A DNA stretch of 64,000 nt from Streptomyces echinoruber (lineage in GTDB: Bacteria > Actinomycetota > Actinomycetes > Streptomycetales > Streptomycetaceae): positions 58,495-122,494 of the forward strand of contig NZ_BMWH01000025.1 of NCBI RefSeq assembly GCF_014651135.1, read 5' to 3'. Of the stretch, positions 49,140 to 57,108 are shown piece after piece (the stretch's first letter is position 1; every line of letters begins with the position of its first letter). The notes under the pieces were generated by a model. It ran no database searches and was not told the DNA's origin. It saw only the letters and a list, made by a program, of their open reading frames with translations. The position numbers and the translations under genes are program-made.

Positions 49140-49813
49140 CGGTGCTCCTCGGCCAGTCGCAGCGCCACCAGGACGGTGGCGGGGTCGGTTTCCCGCGTAT
49201 GCGTGCGGGACGCGTGCCGCGCGTCCCGGTCCTCCTCCGCCAGCGCCCGCAGCCGGGCGCGCGCCCGGGACAGGCGGGAGCGGACCGTGCCGACCGGGAC
49301 GCCCAGCGCCTCGGCCGCCTGCTGGGGGGTCAGCCCCTCGCCCACGCACAGCGCCAGCACCTCGCGGTCCGGGCGGCGCAGCCGGCGCAGCGCCGCGTGC
49401 ACGCCGGCCAGCCGCCGGGCGTCGTCGGCGCGGGCGGCGGCCGTGTCGGCGACGTCGTCGGCCGGGGGCGGGGCGGGCCGCCGGGCGAGGAAGGCCAGGC
49501 GGCGGCGCAGGCCCCGGTTGGCGTTGTGCGCCTTGTGCGTGGCGATGCCCAGCAGCCAGGGCTTGACCGAACCGCCGTCCGCCGTCAGGCGCTCGCGGGT
49601 GCGCCAGGCCGCGAAGAAGGTCTCGGAGACCACCTCCTCGGCCGTGGACCAGTCGCCGGTCAGCCGCAGCGCGTGGCTGTAGACGGCGCGGACGTGCCGC
49701 TCGTACAGCTCGGCGAACGCGTCGCGGTCACCGGCGCGCAGCCGGCGGCGCAACGCCGCCTCACGGGTGGTGTCGTCATCCTTGTCGGGCCCGTCGGGCT
49801 CTTGTCGTTCCAC
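49136..49813 (-). CDS. ECF-type RNA polymerase sigma factor
   Basis: A 225-residue sigma-70 factor with regions 2 and 4 only. Region 2: DAFAELYERHVRAVYSHALRLTGDWSTAEEVVSETFFAAWR (about 31-71). Region 4 helix-turn-helix: LRRPDREVLALCVGEGLTPQQAAEALGVPVGTVRSRLSRARARL (about 142-186). The C-terminal tail (about 190-225) is long and charged. GTG at 49813. The following gene starts within its stop codon and is a one-helix membrane protein, the usual arrangement of a sigma factor and its regulator. No consensus autoregulatory promoter was recognised. Confidence 0.92.
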   Translation of the reverse strand: MERQEPDGPDKDDDTTREAALRRRLRAGDRDAFAELYERHVRAVYSHALRLTGDWSTAEEVVSETFFAAWRTRERLTADGGSVKPWLLGIATHKAHNANRGLRRRLAFLARRPAPPPADDVADTAAARADDARRLAGVHAALRRLRRPDREVLALCVGEGLTPQQAAEALGVPVGTVRSRLSRARARLRALAEEDRDARHASRTHTRETDPATVLVALRLAEEHR

Positions 49814-49928
49814 ACCCCTTGCCTCTCCGCACCCCGCACCGCGTTGCCATGGCCTGCGTCACACCGCAGGGGTGCGTCGCGGCGGGCCGAGGAGCACCCT
49901 GGAAGCAGGTGTTCCGGAGGTGACGGTC

Positions 49929-50204
49929 ATGATGCACAACGCCGTGGGATGGCACGTCGAGATGGAGTTCATGGAGGACGAGGAGCAGACCCGGGCGGCC
50001 GCCCTGGTGCGGTTGCCCGACGGGAGTGAGATCCGGGGGCACGGGCGCGCCCACCGGCACCACTCCGACGCCAATCAGCCCCGTGTCGGCGAGGAGATCG
50101 CCGGGGCCCGCGCCCTGAACGAGATCGCCATGCATCTGCTGGACAAGGCGCACGCCGAGATCGACGGCGCGTCGGGGCGCACCTCGCACCCGATCAATGT
50201 GTGA
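49929..50204 (+). CDS. DUF1876 (dsRBD-like) protein
   Basis: A 91-residue small protein of the DUF1876 family, widespread in Streptomyces. The sequence follows the family pattern: WHVEMEFMEDEEQTRAAALVRLPDGSEIRGHGRAHRHHSDANQPRVGEEIAGARAL, then an amphipathic helix ALNEIAMHLLDKAHAEID. Function unknown; the fold is said to resemble dsRNA-binding domains. ATG at 49929 follows GGAGG at eight bases, with a second ATG directly after. Its stop region is repeated downstream (see 50191-50280). Confidence 0.92.
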   Translation: MMHNAVGWHVEMEFMEDEEQTRAAALVRLPDGSEIRGHGRAHRHHSDANQPRVGEEIAGARALNEIAMHLLDKAHAEIDGASGRTSHPINV

Positions 50205-50280
50205 GTCCCCGATCAACGTGTGAGTTCCGGGTCGGCGTGCGAGTCCCGGGTCGACGTGCGAGTCCCGGGTCGACGTAGGA
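50191..50280. repeat. Repeats copying the DUF1876 gene end
   Basis: About four and a half units of roughly 19 bp (cgatcaacgtgtgagtccc and variants such as tcgacgtgcgagtcccggg) start over the last codons of the DUF1876 gene and run to 50280. They appear to be degenerate tandem copies of the stop-codon region. Confidence 0.7.
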
Positions 50281-50412
50281 ACGGCCGGGCCGGCGGGTGA
50301 GCGGCCGGGGCGTCGTCGGCCCGGGCAGCCCGGCCGATCCTGCCGATCCGACCGATCCGGGCAGCTCAGGCAGCCCGGTCGGTCCTGGTGTGCCGGGCGA
50401 CCCGGACGCTCC

Positions 50413-50476
50413 TACGGGCTTACGGGCTTACGGGCTTACGGGCTTACGGGCCTGCGGGCCTATGGTCCTACGGGCG
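50413..50476. repeat. Eight tandem 8-bp units
   Basis: Eight units of tacgggct or close variants run from 50413 to 50476, ending exactly at the stop codon of the beta-lactamase-fold gene (50477). Since 8 is not a multiple of three, expansion would affect only the trailer, not the protein. Confidence 0.9.
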
Positions 50477-51640
50477 TCAGCCCAGGCAGTCCCGCAGGGC
50501 CCGTACCAGGGCCTGCGCCCGCGGGTCGGCCGTGACGCTCGTGCGGAAGCCGTTGGTGACGTAGCCGAAGGCGACGCCGGTCTCGGGGTCGGCGAAGCCG
50601 AGGGCGCCGCCGCGGCCGGGGTGGCCGAAGGAGCCCGGGGTCAGCAGCGGGCAGGCGCCGCCGTTCAGCATGTAGCCCAGGCCGAAGCGGGTCGGCACGA
50701 CCAGGATGCGGTCGGGGCCGGCGGAGCGCTCGGTGCGGGCCAGTTCCACCGTGTCGGGGGTGAACAGGCGGATGCCGCCGTCGACCTCGCCGATGAGAGC
50801 GGCGTAGAAGCGGGCCAGGCCGTCGGCGGTGGCGATGCCGTTGGAGCCGGGCAGGACGGCCGCGCGGTAGGCGGGGTCGTTCTCGTCGCAGGCCGGGGTG
50901 ATCGCCTCGAAGGCGCGCCGGGTGAGCGAGGTGGGGTCGGCGTAGGCCTGGGCCACCGAGCGCTTCGGGCGGGCGCGCAGGCCGCCGGTCTCCGTCGCCG
51001 GGGGCGCGACCGGACCGACCCGGCCGACGCGGTGCGTCTCGCCGTCCGGCAGGCCCACCCACAGGTCGGCCCCCACCGGCGCGGTGATCTCCTCGGCCAC
51101 CCAGGCGCCCAGCGAGCGGCCGGTGACCCGGCGGACCAGTCCGTCGGTGAGCCAGCTGTAGGTCTGCGCGTGGTAGCCGTGGTCGGTGCCCGGCTCCCAC
51201 ACCGGCGCCTGCGCGGCGATGGCCTCCGCGGCGAACTCGGGGTCGGCGGCCTGCGGCGGGGTGAGCGGGCGGTCCAGCACCGGCACGCCCGCGCGGTGCG
51301 CGAGCAGGTGCCACACCCGGGTGCGCTCCTTGCCGGCCGCCTTGTACTGCGGCCACCACGCGCCGACCGGCGCGTCCAGGTCCAGCTCGCCGCGCTGGTG
51401 GAGCAGCAGCAGGACGGCCGCGGCGACGCCCTTGGTCGCCGAGCGCACGATCTGCGCGGTGCCCCGCTCCCACGGCGCGGTCCCGTCGACGTCCTTCGTG
51501 CCGCCCCACAGGTCGACGACCCGGTGCCCGTCCCGGTAGACGGCGACGGCCGCGCCGCGCTCCCCGCGCAGTGCGAAGTTGCGTACGAACGCTTCCCGCA
51601 CCGGTTCGAAGCCCGCGGCCACCGTGCCGTGCACGTTCAC
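50477..51640 (-). CDS. Serine beta-lactamase-fold hydrolase (EstB-like)
   Basis: A 387-residue protein of the class C beta-lactamase/esterase family. Catalytic Ser67-x-x-Lys70 is in RSATKG. The Tyr motif is in YHAQTYSWL near 157-165, and the C-terminal HPGRGGALGFADPETGVAFGYVTN block is where the third motif falls. No signal peptide is visible, so it is likely a cytoplasmic esterase or peptidase rather than a true antibiotic-degrading enzyme. GTG at 51640 begins just before the conserved FEPVREAFVRNF, with GGGA and GGGG stretches upstream. Monocistronic. Substrate unknown. Confidence 0.88.
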   Translation of the reverse strand: MNVHGTVAAGFEPVREAFVRNFALRGERGAAVAVYRDGHRVVDLWGGTKDVDGTAPWERGTAQIVRSATKGVAAAVLLLLHQRGELDLDAPVGAWWPQYKAAGKERTRVWHLLAHRAGVPVLDRPLTPPQAADPEFAAEAIAAQAPVWEPGTDHGYHAQTYSWLTDGLVRRVTGRSLGAWVAEEITAPVGADLWVGLPDGETHRVGRVGPVAPPATETGGLRARPKRSVAQAYADPTSLTRRAFEAITPACDENDPAYRAAVLPGSNGIATADGLARFYAALIGEVDGGIRLFTPDTVELARTERSAGPDRILVVPTRFGLGYMLNGGACPLLTPGSFGHPGRGGALGFADPETGVAFGYVTNGFRTSVTADPRAQALVRALRDCLG

Positions 51641-51768
51641 GCCCCACGTCCCTTCACTCGCCTGCGACAGTGCATGCAACAAGGGTCCATGACCTTCGAT
51701 TCCTCGGCCACGTGGGAGTGTGTCGCGGATTACACGGACACCGCGGGATGTGCTGCGGATTATGCGAA

Positions 51769-52632
51769 TTACACGAATTGCGCTGATTGTGCGGATCGGG
51801 GGGATTGCACGGCCACCGAGCGCGGATCGAAGCCGAACGGCAGTTCCAGCCGGTGCGCCCGCATCAGCTCCTCGTCGGCGAGGAGTTCGGCGGTCGGCCC
51901 GTCGGCGGCGATCACGCCCTCGCTCAGGACGAGGGAGCGCGGGCACAACTCCAGGGCGTAGGGCAGGTCGTGCGTGACCATGAGGACCGTCACGTCCAGC
52001 GAGCGCAGGATGTCGGCCAGTTCGCGGCGCGAGGCCGGGTCGAGGTTGGAGGACGGCTCGTCCAGGACGAGGATCTCCGGCTCCATGGCCAGCACGGTCG
52101 CCACGGCCACCCGGCGCCGCTGGCCGAAGGAGAGGTGGTGCGGCGGCCGGTCCTTGAACTCCCGCATGCCGACCCGCTCCAGCGCCCGGTCGACGCGCTC
52201 CTCCAACTCGGCGCCCCGCAGCCCGGCCGCGGCCGGCCCGAAGGCCACGTCCTCACGGACCGTCGGCATGAACAACTGGTCGTCGGGGTCCTGGAAGACG
52301 ATGCCGACCCGGCGCCGGATCTCCGCCATGTTCCGCTTGTCCACCGGCAGTCCGGCCACCCGCACGGTGCCCGCGCCGGCGGTGAGGATGCCGTTGAGGT
52401 GCAGTACGAGGGTGGTCTTGCCGGCGCCGTTCGGGCCGAGCAGGGCGACGCGTTCGCCGCGCTCGATGCGGAAGTCGACGCCGAAGAGGGCCTGGTGGCC
52501 GTCCGGGTAGGCGAAGGCGAGGCCCGAGACCTCCAGCGAGGCGGCAGGCCCAGGAGCGGCCTCAGGAGCGGTCCCGGGAGCAGTCCCAGAAGTAGGCGCA
52601 GAAGCAGGCACAGGAGCGGTCACAGGATCCAT
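51769..52632 (-). CDS. cbiO: ECF metal transporter ATPase (CbiO/NikO)
   Basis: A 287-residue ABC ATPase. Walker A GPNGAGKT is near 67, the Q-loop FQDPDDQLFMPT near 112, the ABC signature HLSFGQRRRVAVA near 170, and Walker B ILVLDEPSSNLDP near 190. The first 30 residues are an Ala/Pro-rich tail, so ATG 52632 may be slightly early, but it overlaps the cbiQ end by 13 bases as coupling would require. It powers uptake of Co2+ or Ni2+ with CbiQ and CbiM. The Nur box upstream of cbiM makes nickel the better guess. The Ala/Val/Gln tail at the C-terminus is encoded by AT-richer repeats near 51770-51790. Confidence 0.9.
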   Translation of the reverse strand: MDPVTAPVPASAPTSGTAPGTAPEAAPGPAASLEVSGLAFAYPDGHQALFGVDFRIERGERVALLGPNGAGKTTLVLHLNGILTAGAGTVRVAGLPVDKRNMAEIRRRVGIVFQDPDDQLFMPTVREDVAFGPAAAGLRGAELEERVDRALERVGMREFKDRPPHHLSFGQRRRVAVATVLAMEPEILVLDEPSSNLDPASRRELADILRSLDVTVLMVTHDLPYALELCPRSLVLSEGVIAADGPTAELLADEELMRAHRLELPFGFDPRSVAVQSPRSAQSAQFV

Positions 52633-53381
52633 CCCAGCAGGCAGACGGCGAGCGCGGACAGCGGCAGGGCGAGCGCGTACGACCACTGCGCCCGGGAGGC
52701 GGTCACCTCGTCGATGACCGGCAGGGAACCGGCGTAGCCGCGGCTGACCATGGCCAAATGGACGCGCTCGCCGCGTTCGTAGGAGCGGATGAACAGCGCG
52801 CCCGCGGACTTCGCCAGCACCCCCCAGTGCCGTACGCCCCGCGCCTCGAAGCCGCGTGAGGCGCGGGCGATGCGCATGCGCCGCATCTCGTCGGTGATGA
52901 CGTCGCCGTAGCGGATCATGAAGCTCGCGATCTGCACGAGCAGCGGCGGGAGTTTCAGGCGCTGCAGGCCGAGCAGCAGCGCCCGCAGTTCCGTGGTCGC
53001 GGCGAGCAGCACGGAGGCGGCGACGCCCAGGGTGCCCTTGGCGAGCACGTTCCAGGCGCCCCACAGGCCGTTCACGCTCAGCGAGAGGCCGAGCACCTGC
53101 ACCCGCTCGCCCTCGGCGACGAACGGCATGAGCACCGCGAAGGCGACGAACGGCACCTCGATCAGCAGGCGCCGCAGCAGGAAGCCGGCCGGGACGCGGG
53201 CGACGTACGCGACCGCGCCCAGCAGCGCCGCGTACAGCGGGTACGCCCATATCGCCTCCCGCGGGGTGGACACCACCACGACCACGAAGGCGAAGGCCGC
53301 CGCCAGTTTGGTGTGCGGCGGCAGCGCGTGCACGGGGGAGTGCCCGTGCCGATAGAGCCTGTGCGCGTGCCCTGCGCCCAT
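52620..53381 (-). CDS. cbiQ: ECF metal transporter membrane subunit (CbiQ/NikQ)
   Basis: A 253-residue transmembrane T component. It has five to six hydrophobic segments; the coupling-helix motifs in the cytoplasmic loop are represented by MRRMRIARASRGFEARG near 167-183 (the A-R-G type signature). It starts with a His-rich stretch (GAGHAHRLYRHGHSPVHALPPHTK) that may bind metal. ATG at 53381 is one base from the cbiM stop region, and its end overlaps cbiO, so the three genes form one operon cbiM-cbiQ-cbiO. Confidence 0.9.
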   Translation of the reverse strand: MGAGHAHRLYRHGHSPVHALPPHTKLAAAFAFVVVVVSTPREAIWAYPLYAALLGAVAYVARVPAGFLLRRLLIEVPFVAFAVLMPFVAEGERVQVLGLSLSVNGLWGAWNVLAKGTLGVAASVLLAATTELRALLLGLQRLKLPPLLVQIASFMIRYGDVITDEMRRMRIARASRGFEARGVRHWGVLAKSAGALFIRSYERGERVHLAMVSRGYAGSLPVIDEVTASRAQWSYALALPLSALAVCLLGWIL

Positions 53382-53382
53382 G

Positions 53383-54459
53383 TCACACGCCCGTACCGGT
53401 GGTCGGCGCGGCCGTACCGGCCGGCGCGGTGTCGGCGGTACGGCGCCGGCGCACCGCCCAGAACACGCCGCTGCCCGCGGCGACGGTCGCCCCGACGCCG
53501 ATCACGCCCGCCAGGCCGCCGGAGAGGCGGGCGTCGGCGATGTCCTTGACGCCGTAGCCGGCCAGCGGGGAGTCGGAGGCCGCGTGCTGCTTCTCGGTCT
53601 TGTCGATGCCCTGGTCGTGGGCGACCTTCTCCAGGCCGTCGGGGCTGGAGGAGGCGTAGAAGCTGACGAACCCGGCCAGCACCAGGGAGGTCACCAGGCC
53701 GGTGATCCACAGCCCGCGGTGCGAGCGGGCCGCGACGGGTGCGGCGGCGGGGGCGGGCGCGGCGGCGGGCGCGTCGACCAGTTCGCCGTTCACCCGCAGC
53801 TTCAGACGCCGCGTCAGGCCGCGGGCGCCGTGCACGAGATCGGGCCGTACGGCGATGACGGCGCCCACCGTGAGCGCGGTGATCGCGGCCTCGCCCAGGC
53901 CGATGAGCACGTGCACGCCGATCATCGCGGTGGCGACCTTGCCGATCGACACGTCGGTGGTGCCGCCGACCGCGTAGATCAGGGTGAACGCGCAGGCCGC
54001 GGCCGGGACCGAGAGGAGCGCGGCGGTGAAGGAGGCGATCGTGACCGAGCGGCGGGCGCGCGGCAGCACCCTCACCAGGACGCGGAAGACGGCGTAGGTG
54101 ACGACCGTGGTGACGATCGCCATGTCGGTGATGTTCACGCCGAGCGCGGTCAGGCCGCCGTCGGCGAACAGGATCCCCTGCATCAGCAGCACCACCGACA
54201 CGCACAGCACACCGGTGTACGGGCCGACGAGGATCGCGGCGAGCGCGCCGCCCAGCAGGTGCCCGCTGGTGCCCGCCGCCACGGGGAAGTTGAGCATCTG
54301 CACGGCGAAGATGAACGCGGCCACCAGACCGGCCAGCGGCGCCGTCCGCTCGTCCAGCTCACGCCGTGCGCCGCGCAGGCTCACGGCGATCGCGCCGGCC
54401 GCGACGAGCCCGGTCGCGGCGGAGGTCGGGGCGTTGATGAATCCGTCGGGTACGTGCAC
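53383..54459 (-). CDS. cbiM: ECF metal transporter substrate subunit (CbiM/NikM with PDGLE domain)
   Basis: A 358-residue membrane protein. The CbiM part (about 1-215) starts MHVPDGF, where the N-terminal His2 is known to bind the metal, and contains GTSGHLLGGALAAILVGP near 64-81 with another metal His. A linker leads to a C-terminal CbiN-like domain (about 245-350) with the PDGLEKVAHDQG motif of the PDGLE family. Such fused M-N proteins occur in both cobalt and nickel systems. GTG at 54459 is required by the N-terminal motif. The promoter overlaps a consensus Nur box and places the start codon six bases after the -10. Confidence 0.92.
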   Translation of the reverse strand: MHVPDGFINAPTSAATGLVAAGAIAVSLRGARRELDERTAPLAGLVAAFIFAVQMLNFPVAAGTSGHLLGGALAAILVGPYTGVLCVSVVLLMQGILFADGGLTALGVNITDMAIVTTVVTYAVFRVLVRVLPRARRSVTIASFTAALLSVPAAACAFTLIYAVGGTTDVSIGKVATAMIGVHVLIGLGEAAITALTVGAVIAVRPDLVHGARGLTRRLKLRVNGELVDAPAAAPAPAAAPVAARSHRGLWITGLVTSLVLAGFVSFYASSSPDGLEKVAHDQGIDKTEKQHAASDSPLAGYGVKDIADARLSGGLAGVIGVGATVAAGSGVFWAVRRRRTADTAPAGTAAPTTGTGV

Positions 54460-54465
54460 CGTTCG

Positions 54466-54496
54466 ATGATACGGGCTTGTTGCGAACTCCTTGCAA
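54466..54496 (-). promoter_or_regulatory. Promoter of cbiMQO (leaderless type)
   Basis: Minus strand TTGCAA (54496-54491), 19 bases, TATCAT (54471-54466), then six bases to GTG 54459. The -35 is part of the Nur box, so bound Nur would block RNA polymerase. Confidence 0.6.
54480..54496. promoter_or_regulatory. Nur (nickel regulator) box
   Basis: TTGCGA-N5-TTGCAA matches the published Streptomyces Nur consensus (tTGCaa-N5-ttGCAA) with one substitution. It covers the -35 of cbiM. Nur represses nickel uptake genes when nickel is ample. Confidence 0.8.
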
Positions 54497-54521
54497 GAGC
54501 GAGGAGGTCGTCATCTCGCCC

Positions 54522-54563
54522 GCATCTCCTCCGTGAGACATGCGCATCTCATCTGTGAGATAT
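54522..54563. repeat. Twin 20-bp dyad repeats between cbiM and ssgE
   Basis: gcatctcctccgtgagacat (54522-54541) and gcatctcatctgtgagatat (54544-54563) are direct repeats 22 bp apart. The second holds a perfect dyad atctca-tctg-tgagat. At two helical turns spacing they look like cooperative operator sites, about 100 bp before ssgE. Confidence 0.75.
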
Positions 54564-54661
54564 GTCGCTCCGGCGAGCGCGGTGCGAAAAATATGCGACA
54601 TTGGGGAAGAAGCGGATGAACCGTTTTCGTACCGGCCACACGCAGTGCAAGGGGGCGTCCG

Positions 54662-55033
54662 ATGCCGGCAGTCGAACAGTACGCGCGGGCCCGTGTCCTC
54701 ACGGACGCGGACAGTGATCCTCGGGACGACCGTGCCTCCGTACGGATCACGCTCCGCTACGACCCCGAGACCGACCCGCGCTCCGTACGGCTCGGCCTGC
54801 CCGGCCGCCACGAGTGGACCCTCTCCCGGACGCTGCTGGAACAGGGCCTGCGCGCCCCCGCCGAGAGCGGAGACGTGCGGGTGTGGCCGTGCGGACGCGT
54901 ACAGGCCGTCGTCGAACTCCACTCCCCGCAGGGCGTGTCGGTCGTCCAGCTCGACACCAAGGCGATCCTGCGGTTTCTGCGCCAGACCTATCTGGCGGCC
55001 CCGGCCGCGCAGCGGGTGCCGTCGTCCCGCTGA
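54662..55033 (+). CDS. ssgE: SsgA-like sporulation protein SsgE
   Basis: A 123-residue SsgA-like protein (SALP). Typical features are the ARARVLTD opening, VRITLRYDPETDPRSVRLGL, WTLSRTLLEQGL and the C-terminal VQLDTKAILRFLRQT. SALPs occur only in sporulating actinomycetes and guide peptidoglycan work during sporulation; SsgE affects the separation of spores. Next to two PBP genes and pmt, as around SCO3158, it is ssgE by synteny recalled from memory. ATG at 54662 follows AAGGGGGC. Upstream twin dyads may set its timing. Confidence 0.93.
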   Translation: MPAVEQYARARVLTDADSDPRDDRASVRITLRYDPETDPRSVRLGLPGRHEWTLSRTLLEQGLRAPAESGDVRVWPCGRVQAVVELHSPQGVSVVQLDTKAILRFLRQTYLAAPAAQRVPSSR

Positions 55034-55037
55034 CCGG

Positions 55038-55343
55038 GCCGGTCCGGCCGCCGCCCGGCTTCGGCGGCGCCTCTACGAGCGGCGGGTCGGCCCCCGCCCG
55101 GCTTCCGCAGCGCCGCCACGATCGGCGGGTCGGCCGCCGCCCGGCTTCTGCAGCGCCGCCACGATCGGCGGGTCGGCCCCCGCCCGGCTTCTGCAGCGCC
55201 CCCACGATCGGCGGGTCGGCCCCCGCCCGGATTCAGCAGCGCCGCCCCGAGCGACGGAATCAGTCGTCCGGCTTCAGCGGCGCCCCCACGATCGGCGGGA
55301 TCAGCCGCTGCCCAGCTTCAGCAGCGCCGCCACGATCGGACCC
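55038..55343. repeat. Seven 43-bp tandem copies of the PBP gene end
   Basis: A 43-bp unit (recognised by acgatcggcgggtcgg) starts at 55081, 55124, 55167 and 55210, then after one degenerate copy at 55294 and 55337. The last copy is the true 3' end of the PBP gene (from 55301). The units therefore are serial duplications of the end of the minus-strand PBP gene into the gap before ssgE. 43 is not a multiple of three, so they cannot extend the protein in frame. Confidence 0.85.
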
Positions 55344-56980
55344 GCCGTGTCGCCGCCGTGCCCGCCCGCCTGGACCACGCCGGCCGCCGCCAGGTCGCCC
55401 TTGTACGCGGTGAACCAGCCGTTGGGCTTCTTCTGCCCGTCGACCTCCGCCGAGCCGGTCTTGGCCCCGTAGTCCGGGCCGAGGCCCGCCATCGCCTCCG
55501 CGGCCGTGCCGTAGGCGGCGGTGTACCGCATCAGCTCCCGCACCTGTGCCAGCGTGGACGCCGACAGCTTGCGCGAGGCGGTGGCCAGTCTGCGGTGGTC
55601 GACGGACGGGGAGACCAGGTACGGCTGGTGGAACGTGCCCGCCTGCACGGTGGCCGCGACCGACGCCATGTTCAGCGGGTTCATCCGCACCCCGCCCTGG
55701 CCGATCAGCTCGGCCGCCTTCTGCGCCGCCGACTGCACCGGCACCGAGCCGTCGAAGGACGGTACGCCGACCGCCCAGTTGTTCAGGCCCAGCCCGAACA
55801 CCTGCTGGGCCTGCCGGGTCAGGTCGTCGTTCTTCAGCTTCTTCGCCTGGCTGATGAAGGCGGTGTTGCAGGAGCGGGCGAAACTCGCCTTGAACGTGCC
55901 GTGCTTGATCTCGAAGTCGTCGTCGTTGTGGAACTTCCACCCGCCGTAGGTGTACGTCTTCGGGCACGGGTGCTGCTTGTCCGCGGAGGCCAGGCCCTTC
56001 TCGATGAGCAGCGACGAGGTGATGATCTTCATGGTGGAGCCCGGCGCGAGGGAGCCCTGCAGCGCGGTGTCGAAGCCGTGCGAGGAGTTCGCCACCGCGA
56101 GGATCTCGCCCGTGGACGGCCGCAGCACCACCACCGACGCCCGCGCCCGCTTGGCCACCTGCCGCTCGGCCGCCGCCTGCAGCGCCGGGCTGAGCGTCGT
56201 CCTCACCGTGCCCGGCGTGCCCTTGCGCAACTCCAGCAGCGTCCGGTCGGACAGCTTGGCCTTCCGCGCCGCCGCCCCGCGCACCACGCGCAGTTCGATC
56301 CCGGCCTTCCCGCCGGCCGTCTTGCCGTACTTCTCGCGCAGCCCGTCCAACACCGTGCCCAGCGACGGGTACTTCGCCGCGGTCAGCTCGCCGCCGTCGC
56401 GGTCCAGCGCCCGCACCGGCGGGGTGCCGGAGGCGCCGGTGACGAGCCGGTCGCCGTCGCGCAGGCCGGGGTGGACGACCCGGGCGTGCCAGTCGACGAC
56501 CGGCCTGCCGTCGCCCGCGCGCCGCACCACGGTGAGCGCGCTGTCGTAGGCGAGCGGCTTGCTCAGGTTCTCGTAGGAGACGGTCGCCTTCACCGCGAAG
56601 GGCACCTTGGTGCCCCGCGCCGTGCCGGGGGCGAGCGTGACGTCCTTGAGGTGGGCGTCCTTCGCGGTGCCGGCCAGCAGGGTCCGTGCCGCCGCCGGGT
56701 CGCTGGTGGCGGCCGCGGCCCGCGCGATGTCGCCGTGCTGCCAGGCGGTCAGGAACCGCTGGGCCGTGGTACGCACCTCGGCCGCGGTCAACGGGCCGGT
56801 CTCGACGTGCCGGTGGGTGCCGGAGGCGGCCGTCTGCGGGCGGCCCTCGGCCGCCGCGCCGTCTCCGCCGTACAGCGCGTACGCGCCGAAGCCGGCACCG
56901 CCGACCACCACGGCGATGACCCCACCGAGCACGGCGGGGCCGGTCTTTCGCTGCTCGGGGACGCGCCTTCTCTTGCCCAC
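55301..56980 (-). CDS. Penicillin-binding protein, transpeptidase type (NTF2-like)
   Basis: A 559-residue class B PBP. The short cytoplasmic N-terminus is basic, followed by one helix (about 16-35), an NTF2-like domain (about 60-180), the PBP dimerisation region, and the transpeptidase domain with Ser315-x-x-Lys318 (PGSTMK), SxN as SCN (ARSCNTAF), and KTG at Lys507. It crosslinks peptidoglycan at the membrane outer face. GTG at 56980 has GAGG and GGAAC upstream; a GTG at 56998 is an alternative. It follows a paralogue encoded upstream on the same strand and converges on ssgE. Position beside ssgE suggests a role in sporulation septa or spore walls. Confidence 0.92.
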   Translation of the reverse strand: MGKRRRVPEQRKTGPAVLGGVIAVVVGGAGFGAYALYGGDGAAAEGRPQTAASGTHRHVETGPLTAAEVRTTAQRFLTAWQHGDIARAAAATSDPAAARTLLAGTAKDAHLKDVTLAPGTARGTKVPFAVKATVSYENLSKPLAYDSALTVVRRAGDGRPVVDWHARVVHPGLRDGDRLVTGASGTPPVRALDRDGGELTAAKYPSLGTVLDGLREKYGKTAGGKAGIELRVVRGAAARKAKLSDRTLLELRKGTPGTVRTTLSPALQAAAERQVAKRARASVVVLRPSTGEILAVANSSHGFDTALQGSLAPGSTMKIITSSLLIEKGLASADKQHPCPKTYTYGGWKFHNDDDFEIKHGTFKASFARSCNTAFISQAKKLKNDDLTRQAQQVFGLGLNNWAVGVPSFDGSVPVQSAAQKAAELIGQGGVRMNPLNMASVAATVQAGTFHQPYLVSPSVDHRRLATASRKLSASTLAQVRELMRYTAAYGTAAEAMAGLGPDYGAKTGSAEVDGQKKPNGWFTAYKGDLAAAGVVQAGGHGGDTAGPIVAALLKLGSG

Positions 56981-57108
56981 TGCGTTCCGTTCCTCCACGC
57001 GTCCCGGGGGCCGGGGCCACCTAGCCCCCGGGGCCCTGATCGGTTTCACTGCCGTCACCAAATCCGACGACGGCCTTCACCCTAGAGTCCCGTGGGACGC
57101 GTGTGACC

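Noticed and set aside
55038..55300. Possible CRISPR array
   Set aside because: The units are directly adjacent 43-bp repeats with no variable spacers, there are no cas genes, and the unit is the end of the neighbouring gene.
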